Positions 33,919-43,408 of a stretch of 64,000 nucleotides of DNA are shown in pieces; the first letter of the stretch is position 1; the number at the start of each line of letters is the position of its first letter. The DNA comes from Actinomycetes bacterium (GTDB lineage: Bacteria > Actinomycetota > Acidimicrobiia > IMCC26256 > JANYLB01). Below the pieces are notes generated by a model. It saw only the letters and a list, made by a program, of their open reading frames with translations. It ran no database searches and was not told the origin of the DNA. Both the position numbers and the translations under genes were made by a program. Where the stretch lies: positions 42,020 through 106,019 of the forward strand of contig JANYLB010000052.1 of assembly GCA_025363815.1 (NCBI GenBank), read 5' to 3'.

Positions 33919-34113
33919 GTGAAGGTGCTACTGCGGAATCCGAGACGAGAGATCGAGATCGCGGGACCGATCACGGTGGTCAAGCTGCTCCAGCAGCTCC
34001 AGATAAACCCCGAGACAGTTCTCTTGATCCAAGGCGACACCCTGGTGACCCGCGACGCGCTTCTCTCCGACGGCGACGACATCGAGATCCGTCCCGTCAC
34101 CTCGGGCGGCTGA
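33919..34113 (+). CDS. ttuB: ThiS/MoaD-like sulfur carrier, TtuB type
   Basis: A 64-residue beta-grasp ubiquitin-like protein ending in Gly-Gly (PVTSGG), the tail that is adenylated and thiocarboxylated to carry sulfur. It shares length and several positions with Thermus TtuB (ILINPETVL-like central strand: LQINPETVLLIQGDTLVTRD). The next gene encodes a TtuA-like thiolase, which supports a role in tRNA 2-thiolation rather than thiamine or molybdopterin synthesis. The E1-like activator and cysteine desulfurase are not in this window. Confidence 0.78.
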   Translation: MKVLLRNPRREIEIAGPITVVKLLQQLQINPETVLLIQGDTLVTRDALLSDGDDIEIRPVTSGG

Positions 34114-34151
34114 TCCGCCCTGATGATCGTCTTCGCTTCCAGGTGTCGCCC

Positions 34152-35096
34152 GTGAAGTGCCGCCGTTGCCGTGGTCCCGCGGTGATCGACATCCGCCGCC
34201 ACAACGCCGCGTTCTGCCGCGATTGCTTCCTTCGCCACTGTCGTGAGCAAGTGAAGCGGGCGATCAAAGACCACGAGATGATCGTCCCCGGCGACCGCGT
34301 GCTCGTCGCGGTTTCGGGCGGCAAGGACTCCCTCGCGCTCTGGGACCTGCTGGCCGAGCTCGAGATTGAAGCCGACGGCCTCTATCTGGGCCTCGGTATC
34401 GGCGACTACTCCGACGAATCCGGCCGGCATGCACGCGACTTCGCGGTGGCACGCGGCCGCCGCTTGATCGAGGTGGATCTCCGCGAGGAGTATGGCTTCG
34501 ACGTCCCCGTGGCGGCCGCGGCGACGCGGCGAGCGCCCTGCGGTGCCTGCGGGTTGTCGAAGCGTCACCTGTTCAACGATGTCGCACTGCGTGAGGGATA
34601 TGACGCGATAGCAACCGGCCACAACCTCGACGACGAGGCCGCTGTGCTCCTCGGGAACGTCTTACGGTGGGAGACCGGCTACCTCGGTCGCCAGGCCCCG
34701 GTGCTGCCGAACGCTCCGGGCTTCGTGCGCAAGATCAAGCCCCTGGTGCGACTGGGCGAACGCGAGATGGCCGCGTATTGCGTACTCACCGGGATCGACT
34801 ACCAGGTCGACGAGTGCCCGATGGCCCAAGGAAACCGACACCTCGGTCTCAAGGAGGTCCTCGACGCCCTGGAGGAACGATCGGCCGGCGCCAAGGCCGC
34901 GTTCCTTTTCGGCTTCTACGACCGGGGCCGGGAGCACTTTCTCGAGGAAGCCGCCGCCGAGCGCGGCGACCTGCGACCTTGCCCCGAATGTGGCTCGCCG
35001 ACGACCTCAGAGCTGTGCGCGTTCTGCACCCTTCGCGATCGCGCGACAGGAGAGAACGTCCCCGTGCATCTCCGTCGGGCCCCGGTCGGTGACTAG
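34152..35096 (+). CDS. ttuA: tRNA 2-thiolation enzyme, TtuA/TtcA family
   Basis: A 314-residue PP-loop ATPase thought to replace O2 by sulfur at position 54 (m5U54 to m5s2U54) of tRNA. Order of elements: N-terminal zinc finger (Cys 3, 6, 22, 25), PP-loop SGGKDS, [4Fe-4S] ligands in APCGACGLSKRH (Cys130, Cys133) and DECPMAQG (Cys222), and a C-terminal zinc finger CPECGSPTTSELCAFC. With the GTG at 34152, the three cluster cysteines fall at the numbers reported for Thermus TtuA. AGGTG six bases upstream supports this start; GTG 34143 is the alternative. Confidence 0.83.
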   Translation: MKCRRCRGPAVIDIRRHNAAFCRDCFLRHCREQVKRAIKDHEMIVPGDRVLVAVSGGKDSLALWDLLAELEIEADGLYLGLGIGDYSDESGRHARDFAVARGRRLIEVDLREEYGFDVPVAAAATRRAPCGACGLSKRHLFNDVALREGYDAIATGHNLDDEAAVLLGNVLRWETGYLGRQAPVLPNAPGFVRKIKPLVRLGEREMAAYCVLTGIDYQVDECPMAQGNRHLGLKEVLDALEERSAGAKAAFLFGFYDRGREHFLEEAAAERGDLRPCPECGSPTTSELCAFCTLRDRATGENVPVHLRRAPVGD

Positions 35097-35098
35097 CC

Positions 35099-35881
35099 GT
35101 GCCCCGACCGTTAACGCCCGGCGATCGCGTGCTCCTCATCGATTCCAAGAACCGTCGACACCTGGTCAGCCTCGCCACCGGGGGGCAATTCCACTCTCAC
35201 GCGGGGGTGCTCGAACACGACCAGATCCTCGGGCGCGAGGAGGGGATCAGCGTCCGCAGCTCCCTCGGTGCTCGTCTGGTCGTGCTGCGACCCACGCTCG
35301 CCGAGTACGTGCTGAAGATGCCCCGCGGCGCGCAGGTCATCTACCCGAAGGACCTGGGCCCCATCCTCGTTCTCGCCGACATCTTCCCGGGTGCGCAGGT
35401 CTTGGAGTCGGGGATCGGCTCCGGCGCGCTCACGACGACGTTGCTGCGCGCGGTAGGCCCCTCAGGCCACGTGCACGGCTACGAGCTTCGAGAGGATTTC
35501 GCCGATCGGGCCCAGCGCAACGTCGAGTCGTTCCTCGGTCCCGACCAGCCGCTGACGGTCGAGGTGCGCGACGTCTACCAGGGTATCGAGCTCGAGGATC
35601 TCGACCGCATCCTCCTCGATCTCCCTGAACCGTGGCAGGTGGTGAGGCATGCAGAGCGAGCGTTGCGCTCGGGAGGCATCCTCTTGTCGTATTTGCCAAC
35701 GATTCTCCAGGTCGCCCGGCTCCGAGAGGAGCTCGACAATTCGGCGTTCGGTATGGCAGAGACCGTCGAGATCCTGCAGCGCAGCTGGCACATCGAGGGC
35801 CAATCGGTTCGCCCCGATCACCGGATGGTCGCCCACACCGGCTTCCTCACCCACGCCCGCCTGCTCGCCCCCGACGGGTGA
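35099..35881 (+). CDS. trmI: tRNA (adenine-58-N1)-methyltransferase
   Basis: A 260-residue SAM-dependent methyltransferase forming m1A58 in the tRNA T-loop. It has the TrmI N-terminal beta domain (GDRVLLIDSKNRRHLV), PKDLGPILVLADIFPGAQVLESGIGSGALT (motif I) and DRILLDLPEPW (catalytic motif), the usual order for bacterial TrmI. It lies 2 bases after the ttuA stop. In Thermus, m1A58 promotes thiolation of position 54, so the pairing with ttuA/ttuB makes functional sense. trmI next to the proteasome ATPase gene is also the mycobacterial arrangement. Confidence 0.9.
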   Translation: MPRPLTPGDRVLLIDSKNRRHLVSLATGGQFHSHAGVLEHDQILGREEGISVRSSLGARLVVLRPTLAEYVLKMPRGAQVIYPKDLGPILVLADIFPGAQVLESGIGSGALTTTLLRAVGPSGHVHGYELREDFADRAQRNVESFLGPDQPLTVEVRDVYQGIELEDLDRILLDLPEPWQVVRHAERALRSGGILLSYLPTILQVARLREELDNSAFGMAETVEILQRSWHIEGQSVRPDHRMVAHTGFLTHARLLAPDG

Positions 35882-35935
35882 CCGGAACTCCTTGTGAAGG
35901 GGCTCTCGTGAAGGCGCTCTCGTGAGGGGGCACCG

Positions 35936-37105
35936 GTGAACGTGCTCGACGCCACGATCGCGCTGCTCGCGGTGCTGGCGGGAGTGGCGGGCTTTCGCCT
36001 GGGGTTCGTGGCCAGGGTCCTCTCGTGGGCCGGTCTCGCTGCGGGAGTGGCGCTCGCGATCGTGTTCCTCCCCAAGGTCACCGCGTCACTTACCCGAACC
36101 GAGGCCCGCACCAGGCTCGTTGTCGCGCTCGTCTTCGTGGTCGGCGTCGCGTTGATCGGACAAGCCATTGGACTCGCGTTCGGCGGTGCGGTTCGAAAGC
36201 GGGTGAGGCTCCCACCCATGGGCGCACGCTTCGATCGGATCGCCGGCGCCGCGCTCGGTGGTCTCGGGGTGCTCGTCATCGTCTGGCTCGCGATCCCAGC
36301 GCTCGCGAACGCTCCGGGATGGCCGGCGCGCGCGGCGCGCGACTCGAGCATCGTCCGTCAACTGAACCGTGTCGCGCCCGATCCGCCCAGCGCGCTCGAA
36401 GGGCTCGCACGCCAGGTCGCACAGACCGGACCGGAGGTACTCGGACGGCTCGTCGACCCCCCGCTTACCGGCATCCCGCCGAAGTCGGGGCTTCCCGCTG
36501 CCGTCGACGCGCTCGCGCGGGCTTCCACCGTGAAGGTAGAGGGAAACGCATGCGACACGATTCAAGATGGCAGCGGCTTCGTCGTCGCGCCCGACCTGGT
36601 GGTCACGAACGCCCACGTGGTGGCGGGGGAGCCGCGCACCGCCGTGATCACTCCCAACGGCTCCAGGCTCGGGGCGCGGGTCGTGGCGTTCGACCCCCGA
36701 CGCGACATTGCGGTGCTGTCGGTAGCGGGCCTCGGTCTCACGCCGCTGAAGATCGGCCAACGCGATGTCGGCGCCATCGGCGCGGTATACGGCCATCCGG
36801 GCGGCGGTCCGTTGGTGACCTCGCCGGCGCGGATCGAAGACCGCATCACTGCGGTCGGGCGTGACATCTACGGCGAGCAGCAGACCGAGCGCGACGTCTT
36901 CGTTCTGGCGTCCGACATCCATCCCGGTGATTCCGGGGGTCCGCTCATCGACGATCAGGGCCAGGTCATCGGGGTTGCGTTCGCCATCGATCCCGGCCGG
37001 CCGGGAACGGCCTACGCGCTCGCCGACACCGAACTCAACGCGGCGCTGACCAACCGCGGCGGCCGAACCACTGCAGTCGACACCGGAGGCTGCCTCGCGG
37101 GGTGA
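35936..37105 (+). CDS. MarP-like membrane-anchored serine protease (CvpA + trypsin-like)
   Basis: A 389-residue protein with four N-terminal membrane spans of the CvpA type and an extracytoplasmic chymotrypsin-fold protease. The catalytic triad is visible: His227 in TNAHVVAG, Asp257 in RRDIAVLS and Ser333 in HPGDSGGPLI. Cys206 and Cys386 match the position of the redox-sensitive disulfide in mycobacterial MarP, which supports acid and oxidative stress resistance by activating cell-wall hydrolases. The GTG start is supported by the spans beginning immediately. Confidence 0.85.
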   Translation: MNVLDATIALLAVLAGVAGFRLGFVARVLSWAGLAAGVALAIVFLPKVTASLTRTEARTRLVVALVFVVGVALIGQAIGLAFGGAVRKRVRLPPMGARFDRIAGAALGGLGVLVIVWLAIPALANAPGWPARAARDSSIVRQLNRVAPDPPSALEGLARQVAQTGPEVLGRLVDPPLTGIPPKSGLPAAVDALARASTVKVEGNACDTIQDGSGFVVAPDLVVTNAHVVAGEPRTAVITPNGSRLGARVVAFDPRRDIAVLSVAGLGLTPLKIGQRDVGAIGAVYGHPGGGPLVTSPARIEDRITAVGRDIYGEQQTERDVFVLASDIHPGDSGGPLIDDQGQVIGVAFAIDPGRPGTAYALADTELNAALTNRGGRTTAVDTGGCLAG

Positions 37106-37121
37106 TCGTCAGCCGGTCGCG

Positions 37122-37358
37122 CTACTCGACCTCGATGAAGATGCACTCGCCGGGGCACTCTTCGGCAGATTCGATCGTCGCCTCTTCCATGCCGGCGGGC
37201 ACGTTGGCGAGACCCTCAGGCCCGCCGGGGCTGCTGAACACCTTGTCGGCTTCCTTGACGTATGCGAGCCCGTCGTCGAGCAGTGTGAACACGTCGGGGG
37301 CGATCTCCTCGCACAGTCCGTCGCCTGTGCAGAGGTCCTGGTCTATCCAGACCTTCAT
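37122..37358 (-). CDS. Ferredoxin, [3Fe-4S]-type
   Basis: A 78-residue acidic ferredoxin. Cys10 and Cys16 (DLCTGDGLCEEIAPDVF) and Cys68 in CPGECIFIE give the C-x5-C...C-P pattern of single-cluster ferredoxins that often serve cytochrome P450 or other oxygenases; Cys72 is extra. The ATG is preceded by a GAGAGG ribosome-binding site. No redox partner is adjacent. It is divergent from mpa and shares the 268-base spacer. Confidence 0.82.
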   Translation of the reverse strand: MKVWIDQDLCTGDGLCEEIAPDVFTLLDDGLAYVKEADKVFSSPGGPEGLANVPAGMEEATIESAEECPGECIFIEVE

Positions 37359-37431
37359 CGGTGTGGTCCTCTCAGGCTCTAGGTCGTTCGAGGCGGGTAC
37401 GTCGCGGCGGTCGGCCGGGCGCTGGATGGTG

Positions 37432-37461
37432 AGGCTATGACTCAACCTCAACCTCCGTCAA
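37432..37461 (-). promoter_or_regulatory. Full -35/-10 promoter of the ferredoxin gene
   Basis: On the minus strand TTGACG (37461-37456), an 18-base spacer and TAGCCT (37437-37432). This predicts a ~67-base 5' UTR with a GAGAGG ribosome-binding site. It is among the clearest two-element promoters in the window. Of the remaining 268-base ferredoxin-mpa spacer, TAACGT at 37527-37532 is the best mpa -10 candidate. Confidence 0.5.
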
Positions 37462-37626
37462 TTTATCAAGCGGTCACGAGGTTTATGTGCATGGGGACCG
37501 GGCACGGGGCGCTAGGTTGACCGGTGTAACGTCGCCCGCGATCAAGAAATGCCCGAAACGGCTTGTGAAACGGGCAGAAACGGCCGAGTACCACCACACC
37601 ACCGCGGGTCCCGGGAGGTGAGCAGG

Positions 37627-39381
37627 ATGGCTTCCGAACACGAGCGTCGACTGGTCGAGTACGAGCTTCAGGTCGACGAGCTGGGTTCACAGCTCAAAGG
37701 CCTCGAAGAAGAGATAGTGGTTCTGCGCCGCCGCCTCCAAGACGCCCCCAAGCGGGTCCGCACGCTGGAGGAGCGCCTTCTCGAGACCAAGGGCCAGCTG
37801 GCCCAGGCCGTCTCCCAGAACGACAAGCTCTCTGCCACCCTGCGCGAGGCGCGTGAGCACATCGCCGCGCTACGCGAAGAGGTCGAGAAGCTCACTATGC
37901 CGCCGTCGGCCTACGGAACGTTCCTCGGCACCAATGACGACGACACGGTCGACATCTTCACCGCCGGTCGCAAGATGCGCGTGGCCTTCCACCCTGAGCT
38001 CGACGTGGGCGCGCTCCGGCGGGGCCAGGAGATCGTGCTCAACGAGTCGCTCAACGTCGTGCTCGCCCGCGGACCGGAGATCTCCGGTGAGGTGATGGTC
38101 CTGAAAGAGCTCATGGACGGAGGCCTGCGCGCCCTCGTTGTGGGCCGCGCCGACGAAGAGCGTGTCTGCGAGCTGAGCGAGGAGCTCGCGGGCGTGAAGA
38201 TGCGCGCCGGTGACCACCTGCTCATGGAGTCGCGTTCGGGGCTGCTCGTAGAGCGCCTGCCACGGCCAGAGGTCGAGGAGCTGATCCTCGAAGAGGTGCC
38301 CGATGTCACCTATGCCGACGTCGGCGGCCTCGACAGCCAGATCGAACAGATCCAAGACGCCGTGGAACTGCCGTACCTGTTCGCCGATCTGTTCCACGAG
38401 CACCAGCTCCAGCCGCCCAAGGGCATCCTCTTGTACGGCCCACCGGGATGCGGCAAGACACTCATCGCCAAGGCCGTCGCCAACTCGCTGGCGAAGCGCG
38501 TCTCGGAAAAAACCGGGAACGACAAGACGCGCTCGTACTTCTTGAACATCAAGGGCCCGGAGCTGCTGAACAAGTACGTCGGCGAAACCGAGCGCCAGAT
38601 CCGCTTGATCTTCCAGCGGGCGCGCGAGAAGAGCGAAGAGGGTGTGCCCGTAATCGTCTTCTTCGACGAGATGGATTCTCTGTTCCGCACGCGCGGCACC
38701 GGCATCTCCTCCGACATCGAGAGCACGATCGTTCCGCAGCTCCTGGCCGAGATCGATGGAGTCGAGGCCCTGAAGAACGTGATCGTCATCGGAGCTTCGA
38801 ACCGTGAAGACCTCATCGACCCCGCGATCCTGCGCCCGGGCCGTCTCGACGTGAAGATCAAGATCGAGCGTCCCGACGAGAGCTCGGCGAAGCAGATCTT
38901 CACCCAGTACCTGACCGACGACCTGCCGCTGGCGACCGACGAGACCAAGCGTCACGGGTCGCCGGGCGCGGCGATCGAAGCGATGATCGACGCCGCGGTC
39001 GAGACCATGTACTCGGTCGACGAGTCGAACCGCTTCCTGGAGGTGACCTACCAGAACGGCGACAAGGAGATCCTGTTCTTCAAGGACTTCTCGTCGGGCG
39101 CCATGATCGAGAACATCGTGCGGCGATCGAAGAAGCTTTCGATCAAGCGCCAGATCAGCGGTGGCCAGCGCGGCATATCGACCCAGGACCTCCTCGACTC
39201 GATCAAGCAGGAGTTCCGCGAGCACGAAGACCTGCCCAACACGACCAACCCCGACGACTGGGCCAAGATCTCGGGTAAGAAGGGCGAGCGAATCGTGTTC
39301 GTACGCACGCTGATGAGCGAGGGCAAGGAGCCTGGCGGCGGACGCCAGATCGAACGTGTCACCACTGGGCAGTATCTGTAG
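37627..39381 (+). CDS. mpa: Mycobacterial-type proteasomal AAA ATPase (Mpa/ARC)
   Basis: A 584-residue unfoldase that captures pupylated proteins and feeds them to the 20S proteasome. An N-terminal coiled coil (~5-90) binds Pup, OB domains follow ([17 protein letters not shown]), then one AAA module: Walker A GPPGCGKT (~271-278) and Walker [11 protein letters not shown]. The C-terminus ends GQYL, the motif that docks into the proteasome. The ATG at 37627 is supported by a GGGAGG ribosome-binding site; a frame extending upstream is not needed. Confidence 0.95.
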   Translation: MASEHERRLVEYELQVDELGSQLKGLEEEIVVLRRRLQDAPKRVRTLEERLLETKGQLAQAVSQNDKLSATLREAREHIAALREEVEKLTMPPSAYGTFLGTNDDDTVDIFTAGRKMRVAFHPELDVGALRRGQEIVLNESLNVVLARGPEISGEVMVLKELMDGGLRALVVGRADEERVCELSEELAGVKMRAGDHLLMESRSGLLVERLPRPEVEELILEEVPDVTYADVGGLDSQIEQIQDAVELPYLFADLFHEHQLQPPKGILLYGPPGCGKTLIAKAVANSLAKRVSEKTGNDKTRSYFLNIKGPELLNKYVGETERQIRLIFQRAREKSEEGVPVIVFFDEMDSLFRTRGTGISSDIESTIVPQLLAEIDGVEALKNVIVIGASNREDLIDPAILRPGRLDVKIKIERPDESSAKQIFTQYLTDDLPLATDETKRHGSPGAAIEAMIDAAVETMYSVDESNRFLEVTYQNGDKEILFFKDFSSGAMIENIVRRSKKLSIKRQISGGQRGISTQDLLDSIKQEFREHEDLPNTTNPDDWAKISGKKGERIVFVRTLMSEGKEPGGGRQIERVTTGQYL

Positions 39382-39431
39382 AACGTTGTCGCCGCAGTCG
39401 CTATCGTCACAGCGGACCGCGACAGCGGCAG

Positions 39432-39437
39432 TAGCCT
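39432..39437 (+). promoter_or_regulatory. -10 element (TAGCCT) of dop-pup
   Basis: TAGCCT with a 6-base spacer to the dop ATG and no ribosome-binding site. Confidence 0.5.
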
Positions 39438-39443
39438 GACGCT

Positions 39444-40931
39444 ATGGCAGTCCCGAAGGTTTGCGGGATCGAAACCGAGTACGGCGTGACGCTGCGCGGC
39501 GCGGCGGAATCGAACCCTGTGCTCGCGTCCTCGATGCTGATCAACGCCTACGTCGAGCACCGCAAGGTCGGTTGGGACTTCGACGACGAATCGCCGGGTC
39601 GTGACGCGCGCGGCTTCGCCCGCGAAGGTTCGGCACCACCCGAGGTCGAGACCCATCTCGTGAACACGGTGCTGACCAACGGCGCCCGCTACTACGTCGA
39701 CCACGCCCATCCGGAGTACTCCACGCCCGAGTGCGCCGACGCGCTCGAGCTCGTACGCGCCGACAAGGCAGGGGAGCGCGTGCTCGCACGTTCCATGCAG
39801 GCGGCCCGCCGGTTGCTCGAACCCGGTCAAGACATCCTCGTCCACAAGAACAACTCCGATGGCAAGGGCAACTCCTACGGCACGCACGAGAACTATCTCG
39901 TTGACCGGGCGTTGCCGTTCGCCGGCCTCGTCCGGTACATGCTGCCGTGGTTCGTGACCCGACAGGTCTTCACCGGCGCCGGCAAGATCAGCAGCGAGAA
40001 CGGCGCCGAGCCAGTCGACTACCAGATCAGTTCGCGAGCCGACTTCTTCGAGGAGGAGGTCGGCCTCGAGACGACGCTCAAGCGCCCGATCGTCAACACG
40101 CGCGACGAACCGCACGCCGACCCACAGAAGTACCGACGACTCCATGTGATCGCGGGCGACGCGAACCTGTGTGAGGTCGCGACGTTCCTAAAGGTCGGCA
40201 CGACCGCGATCGTGCTCGCCATGGTCGAAGACGATTTCATCGACAAGGACCTCGGCATCGTCGGCCCGGTCTCCGCGATGCGCACCGTGTCGCACGACCC
40301 GACATGCCGTGCGACGGTCGAGTTGGTCGAGGGTGGCAGGGCCACCGCAATCGAAGTGCAGTGGGAGTTCCTGCGCCTCGCGAACAAGTACGCCGACGAG
40401 ACGGGCCTCGAGCACTGCGGCGGCGAAGATGTCGGCACCGACGTATTGCGTCATTGGGAAGCCGCCCTTACCGCGCTCGAGCGGGATCCGATGACGCTCG
40501 ACGGCCGGCTCGACTGGGTCACCAAGCTCGCGCTGCTCGACGCCTACCGTGCACGCGACGGCCTTGCCTGGTCTGATCCGAAGCTGGCGTTGCTCGATCT
40601 GCAGTACCACGACGTGCGTCCCGGCAGTTCGCTGTACGAGCGCCTCGTTGCGGCAGGAAAGATCGAGCGCCTCGTGACCGAGGAATCCGTGATCGAAGCC
40701 ATGACAGAGCCGCCGGGCAGCACCCGTGCCTACTTCCGGGGAACGTGCCTCGCTCGGTGGCCTGAAGCGGTTGTCGCCGCCAACTGGGACAGCCTCATTC
40801 TCGATGTGGGCACCGAGCCCCTTCGGCGGATTCCCATGATGGATCCGCTAAAGGGAACGCGTGCCTACGTCGAACCGTTGTTCGCAGAGTGCTCGACCCC
40901 GGCCGAGCTTGTTGCCCGGTTGGCGTCGTAG
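39444..40931 (+). CDS. dop: Deamidase/depupylase of Pup
   Basis: A 495-residue member of the glutamine-synthetase-like Pup ligase family. It deamidates the C-terminal Gln of Pup to Glu and can remove Pup from substrates. [14 protein letters not shown] near the N-terminus carries ATP-site residues. The insertion [15 protein letters not shown] is the Dop-specific loop that separates it from PafA. Pup encoded downstream ends in GGQ, so this activity is needed. It lies 10 bases ahead of pup. Confidence 0.94.
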   Translation: MAVPKVCGIETEYGVTLRGAAESNPVLASSMLINAYVEHRKVGWDFDDESPGRDARGFAREGSAPPEVETHLVNTVLTNGARYYVDHAHPEYSTPECADALELVRADKAGERVLARSMQAARRLLEPGQDILVHKNNSDGKGNSYGTHENYLVDRALPFAGLVRYMLPWFVTRQVFTGAGKISSENGAEPVDYQISSRADFFEEEVGLETTLKRPIVNTRDEPHADPQKYRRLHVIAGDANLCEVATFLKVGTTAIVLAMVEDDFIDKDLGIVGPVSAMRTVSHDPTCRATVELVEGGRATAIEVQWEFLRLANKYADETGLEHCGGEDVGTDVLRHWEAALTALERDPMTLDGRLDWVTKLALLDAYRARDGLAWSDPKLALLDLQYHDVRPGSSLYERLVAAGKIERLVTEESVIEAMTEPPGSTRAYFRGTCLARWPEAVVAANWDSLILDVGTEPLRRIPMMDPLKGTRAYVEPLFAECSTPAELVARLAS

Positions 40932-40941
40932 GAGGGTTGGG

Positions 40942-41136
40942 ATGCCCGAACGAGAGCAGAAGAAGAAGGCGGCTCCGAAGGAGCGCGTCGAGGAGGACGT
41001 CGAGGTCGCCGCGCCCGCGAAACAGGGCGAGAAGCTGAAGGAAGAACTCGACGATCTGCTCGATGAGATCGACTCCGTGCTCGAAGACAATGCGGAGGAA
41101 TTCGTTCGGAATTATGTGCAAAAGGGCGGCCAATGA
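40942..41136 (+). CDS. pup: Prokaryotic ubiquitin-like protein Pup
   Basis: A 64-residue, mostly disordered, acidic modifier joined to lysines of target proteins to mark them for the proteasome. The conserved helical part [16 protein letters not shown] binds the Mpa coiled coil, and the C-terminus is VQKGGQ, which needs Dop to become GGE before PafA can ligate it. A GGAGGG ribosome-binding site stands ~5 bases ahead of the ATG. Confidence 0.96.
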   Translation: MPEREQKKKAAPKERVEEDVEVAAPAKQGEKLKEELDDLLDEIDSVLEDNAEEFVRNYVQKGGQ

Positions 41137-41210
41137 GCTTTTGTTGGTAATCTGATTTCTGGGCGATCTGGGGCGGGCCCCCCAAGGATCGGCCGCGAGC
41201 CGATGCCCGC

Positions 41211-41216
41211 TAGGCT
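41211..41216 (+). promoter_or_regulatory. -10 element (TAGGCT) of prcBA
   Basis: TAGGCT, a 9-base spacer and the prcB ATG at 41226. It suggests that the proteasome core can be transcribed independently of dop-pup. A GC-rich imperfect hairpin lies between pup and this element (about 41164-41190). Confidence 0.45.
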
Positions 41217-41225
41217 CGCCGACCG

Positions 41226-42050
41226 ATGACAGAGCCGTTTTTGCCCTTGTTCAGTTCGGGTCTCGACCCGGGTCCATCCTTCTCCGAGCTGCTGCGTCGG
41301 GTCGATCCCACCCAGCTCCCACGGGTCGATATTTCGTCCCCCGGCCACGGGGCCGCGCCGTTCCCGATCACCCACGGGACCACGGTCGTGGCGATCCGCT
41401 ACGGCGGCGGTGTCGTGATGGCGGGGGACCGGCGGGCGACGGCCGGCTACACCATCGCGAACCGCTGGATCGAGAAGGTCTTCCGGGCCGACGATCACTC
41501 AGGCGTCGCCATCGCCGGCGCGGCCGGTCCGGCCGTGGAGATGGTGCGACTCTTCCAGGTCCAGCTCGAGCACTACGAGAAGGTCGAGGGAGAGCGGCTC
41601 TCCTTCGAGGGCAAGGCCAACCAGCTCTCGCAGATGGTGCGAGCCAACCTCCCTGCCGCCATGCAGGGCTTCGTGGTCGTCCCGCTCTTCGCCGGGTTCG
41701 ACGAGCGACGCGATCGGGGCCGTGTCTTCAGCTTCGACGCTACTGGCGGACGCTACGAGGAGCGCGACTACCAGACCAACGGCTCGGGCGGCATCCACGC
41801 CAAGAACTGGATCAAGTCGCTCTGGCGCGAAGGCCTCACCGCCGGCGAAGCCGTCGACATTGGGATCCGATCGCTCTTCGCCGCGGCAGACGAAGACGTC
41901 GCCACGGGTGGACCCGACCTGGTCCGGCGTATCTTCCCGACGGTCGCGGTGATCGACACCGATGGCTTCCGGATGCTCGACGATGCCGACATCGAGGCTC
42001 GTGCGACCGTTCTGCTGGGTGGGCCGGAACGGGGAGGCGACGAAGCATGA
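41226..42050 (+). CDS. prcB: 20S proteasome beta subunit (catalytic)
   Basis: A 274-residue precursor. A ~51-residue propeptide ends at ITHG, after which Thr52 becomes the catalytic N-terminal nucleophile (TTVVAIRYGGGVVMAGDRRAT). The Lys needed for catalysis lies in RWIEKVFR, and GAAGPAVEMV and SLWREGL match the family. It overlaps prcA by 4 bases (ATGA), so the two subunits are made together. The start is placed by the TAGGCT -10. Confidence 0.95.
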   Translation: MTEPFLPLFSSGLDPGPSFSELLRRVDPTQLPRVDISSPGHGAAPFPITHGTTVVAIRYGGGVVMAGDRRATAGYTIANRWIEKVFRADDHSGVAIAGAAGPAVEMVRLFQVQLEHYEKVEGERLSFEGKANQLSQMVRANLPAAMQGFVVVPLFAGFDERRDRGRVFSFDATGGRYEERDYQTNGSGGIHAKNWIKSLWREGLTAGEAVDIGIRSLFAAADEDVATGGPDLVRRIFPTVAVIDTDGFRMLDDADIEARATVLLGGPERGGDEA

Positions 42051-42730
42051 GTCAGCCGTTCTACGTCTCGCCCGAACAGGTGATGAAGGACCGGGCCGAC
42101 TACGCCCGGAAGGGGATCGCTCGCGGCCGGAGCCTCGTCGCGCTCGAGTGCGTCGACGGCATCGTGCTCGTGGCCGAGAACCCGAGCCGCACCCTCTACA
42201 AGACGAGCGAGATCTACGACCGCATCGCGTTCGCGGCCGTAGGCAAGTACAACGAGTTCCAGATGCTGAAGATCGCAGGGGTCCGCCTCGCTGATCTCAA
42301 GGGCTTCCAATACTCACGCGAAGACGTGAGCGCGCGAGGCCTGGCCAACGCGTATGCGCAGACACTCGGCCAGGTCTTCACCCACGAGATGAAGCCGTAC
42401 GAGGTCGAGATCCTCGTCGCAGAGGTCGGTCGCACCCATGCCGACGACCAGTTGTTCCACATCCTCTACGACGGCGTGATGATGGACGAAGAGGGTTTCA
42501 CCGTGCTCGGCGGCCAGGCCGAGGCCATTGCTGAGATCCTTCGACGCGACTATTCCGAGACGCTGGAGGTCGGCGAGGCCGTTCGACTCGGCGCCCGTGT
42601 GCTCGCGCCAGAGGGTCAGGAGCCACTAGCCGCGGATGCGCTCGAGGTCGGGTTCCTCGAGCGCGCGCTCCCCGAACGGGCTTTCCGGCGACTCAAGGGC
42701 GATGACCTGGTCGCTCTGCTCGCCGGCTGA
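42047..42730 (+). CDS. prcA: 20S proteasome alpha subunit
   Basis: A 227-residue structural subunit forming the gated outer rings of the 20S core. The N-terminal QPFYVSPEQVMKDRADYARKG is the gating segment, followed by the alpha signature IARGRSLVALEC. It lacks an N-terminal active Thr, as expected. Its outer surface receives the C-terminal GQYL motif of Mpa. It is slightly shorter than mycobacterial PrcA at the C-terminus. Confidence 0.94.
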   Translation: MSQPFYVSPEQVMKDRADYARKGIARGRSLVALECVDGIVLVAENPSRTLYKTSEIYDRIAFAAVGKYNEFQMLKIAGVRLADLKGFQYSREDVSARGLANAYAQTLGQVFTHEMKPYEVEILVAEVGRTHADDQLFHILYDGVMMDEEGFTVLGGQAEAIAEILRRDYSETLEVGEAVRLGARVLAPEGQEPLAADALEVGFLERALPERAFRRLKGDDLVALLAG

Positions 42731-42800
42731 CACCAGGCGCTACTCAAGGCGCGCCTCGATGGGGTCGACGCGAGGGTTCATCGAATCGAGATCGGTGCCC

Positions 42801-43364
42801 ATGCAACCCATCAAGATCATTGCCTTCGTCTGTGCGCTAGGGCTCGGCACCGCCGCGTGCGGCGCGAGCAACGACGACGCCCACAACCGGAGGTGGGCGA
42901 AGCGATTCTGTACGAGCTTGGCCACGTGGCAGAGGTCCACTACGTCGCACAGCGCAGATCTGGCGGAGTACCTGAAGAGTCCGAACCTCGACACGAGCGC
43001 GGCGAAGGCCCGACTCGCCCAGTTCCTGGCCGCCGCCACCGGAGCTACCGACACTCTGGCCCGGGAGCTCGGCACGATCGGTACGCCCGCGATCGCGGAG
43101 AAGACCAAGGCCGTCGCCACGCTCCGGCGGGGGTCGACCGCGGTGAAGACGGCGATCGCCGACGCCCAGGCGGCGGTCGATTCGCTTCCGGTCGACAACG
43201 GCGAGAAGTTCCGCGCGGGCATCCAGGTGGCGAACGCGACCCTCCGAAAGGGCTTTTCCGCATTCGGAGATGCACTTGACCGGGTCAACCGTCTCGATGT
43301 CGACGGAAAGCTGATCAAGGCGGAGCGCTCCGTCGCCCAGTGCCGCCCCCTGCTCTCCCCATGA
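42801..43364 (+). CDS. Putative lipoprotein, hypothetical
   Basis: A 187-residue exported protein. The signal sequence MQPIKIIAFVCALGLGTAAC ends in a lipobox-like TAAC (Cys20). The mature part is helical with many Ala/Lys/Asp residues and a single further Cys pair candidate (FCTSLATW and AQCRPLL), perhaps one disulfide. No family recognised. ATG at 42801 is used because longer in-frame starts run into prcA. Its place between prcA and pafA could be incidental. Confidence 0.65.
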   Translation: MQPIKIIAFVCALGLGTAACGASNDDAHNRRWAKRFCTSLATWQRSTTSHSADLAEYLKSPNLDTSAAKARLAQFLAAATGATDTLARELGTIGTPAIAEKTKAVATLRRGSTAVKTAIADAQAAVDSLPVDNGEKFRAGIQVANATLRKGFSAFGDALDRVNRLDVDGKLIKAERSVAQCRPLLSP

Positions 43365-43396
43365 GCGGGTGGGACGGAGAGCGGAGTTGAGGCCCG

Positions 43397-43402
43397 TACA
43401 CT
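43397..43402 (+). promoter_or_regulatory. -10 element (TACACT) of pafA
   Basis: TACACT with a 6-base spacer before the GTG at 43409; no ribosome-binding site. Confidence 0.5.
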
Positions 43403-43408
43403 GACCCG

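Noticed and set aside
37870..39225. 451-codon open frame antisense to mpa
   Set aside because: Mpa is certain on the plus strand; the antisense frame has only low-complexity Val/Leu/Asp-rich sequence.
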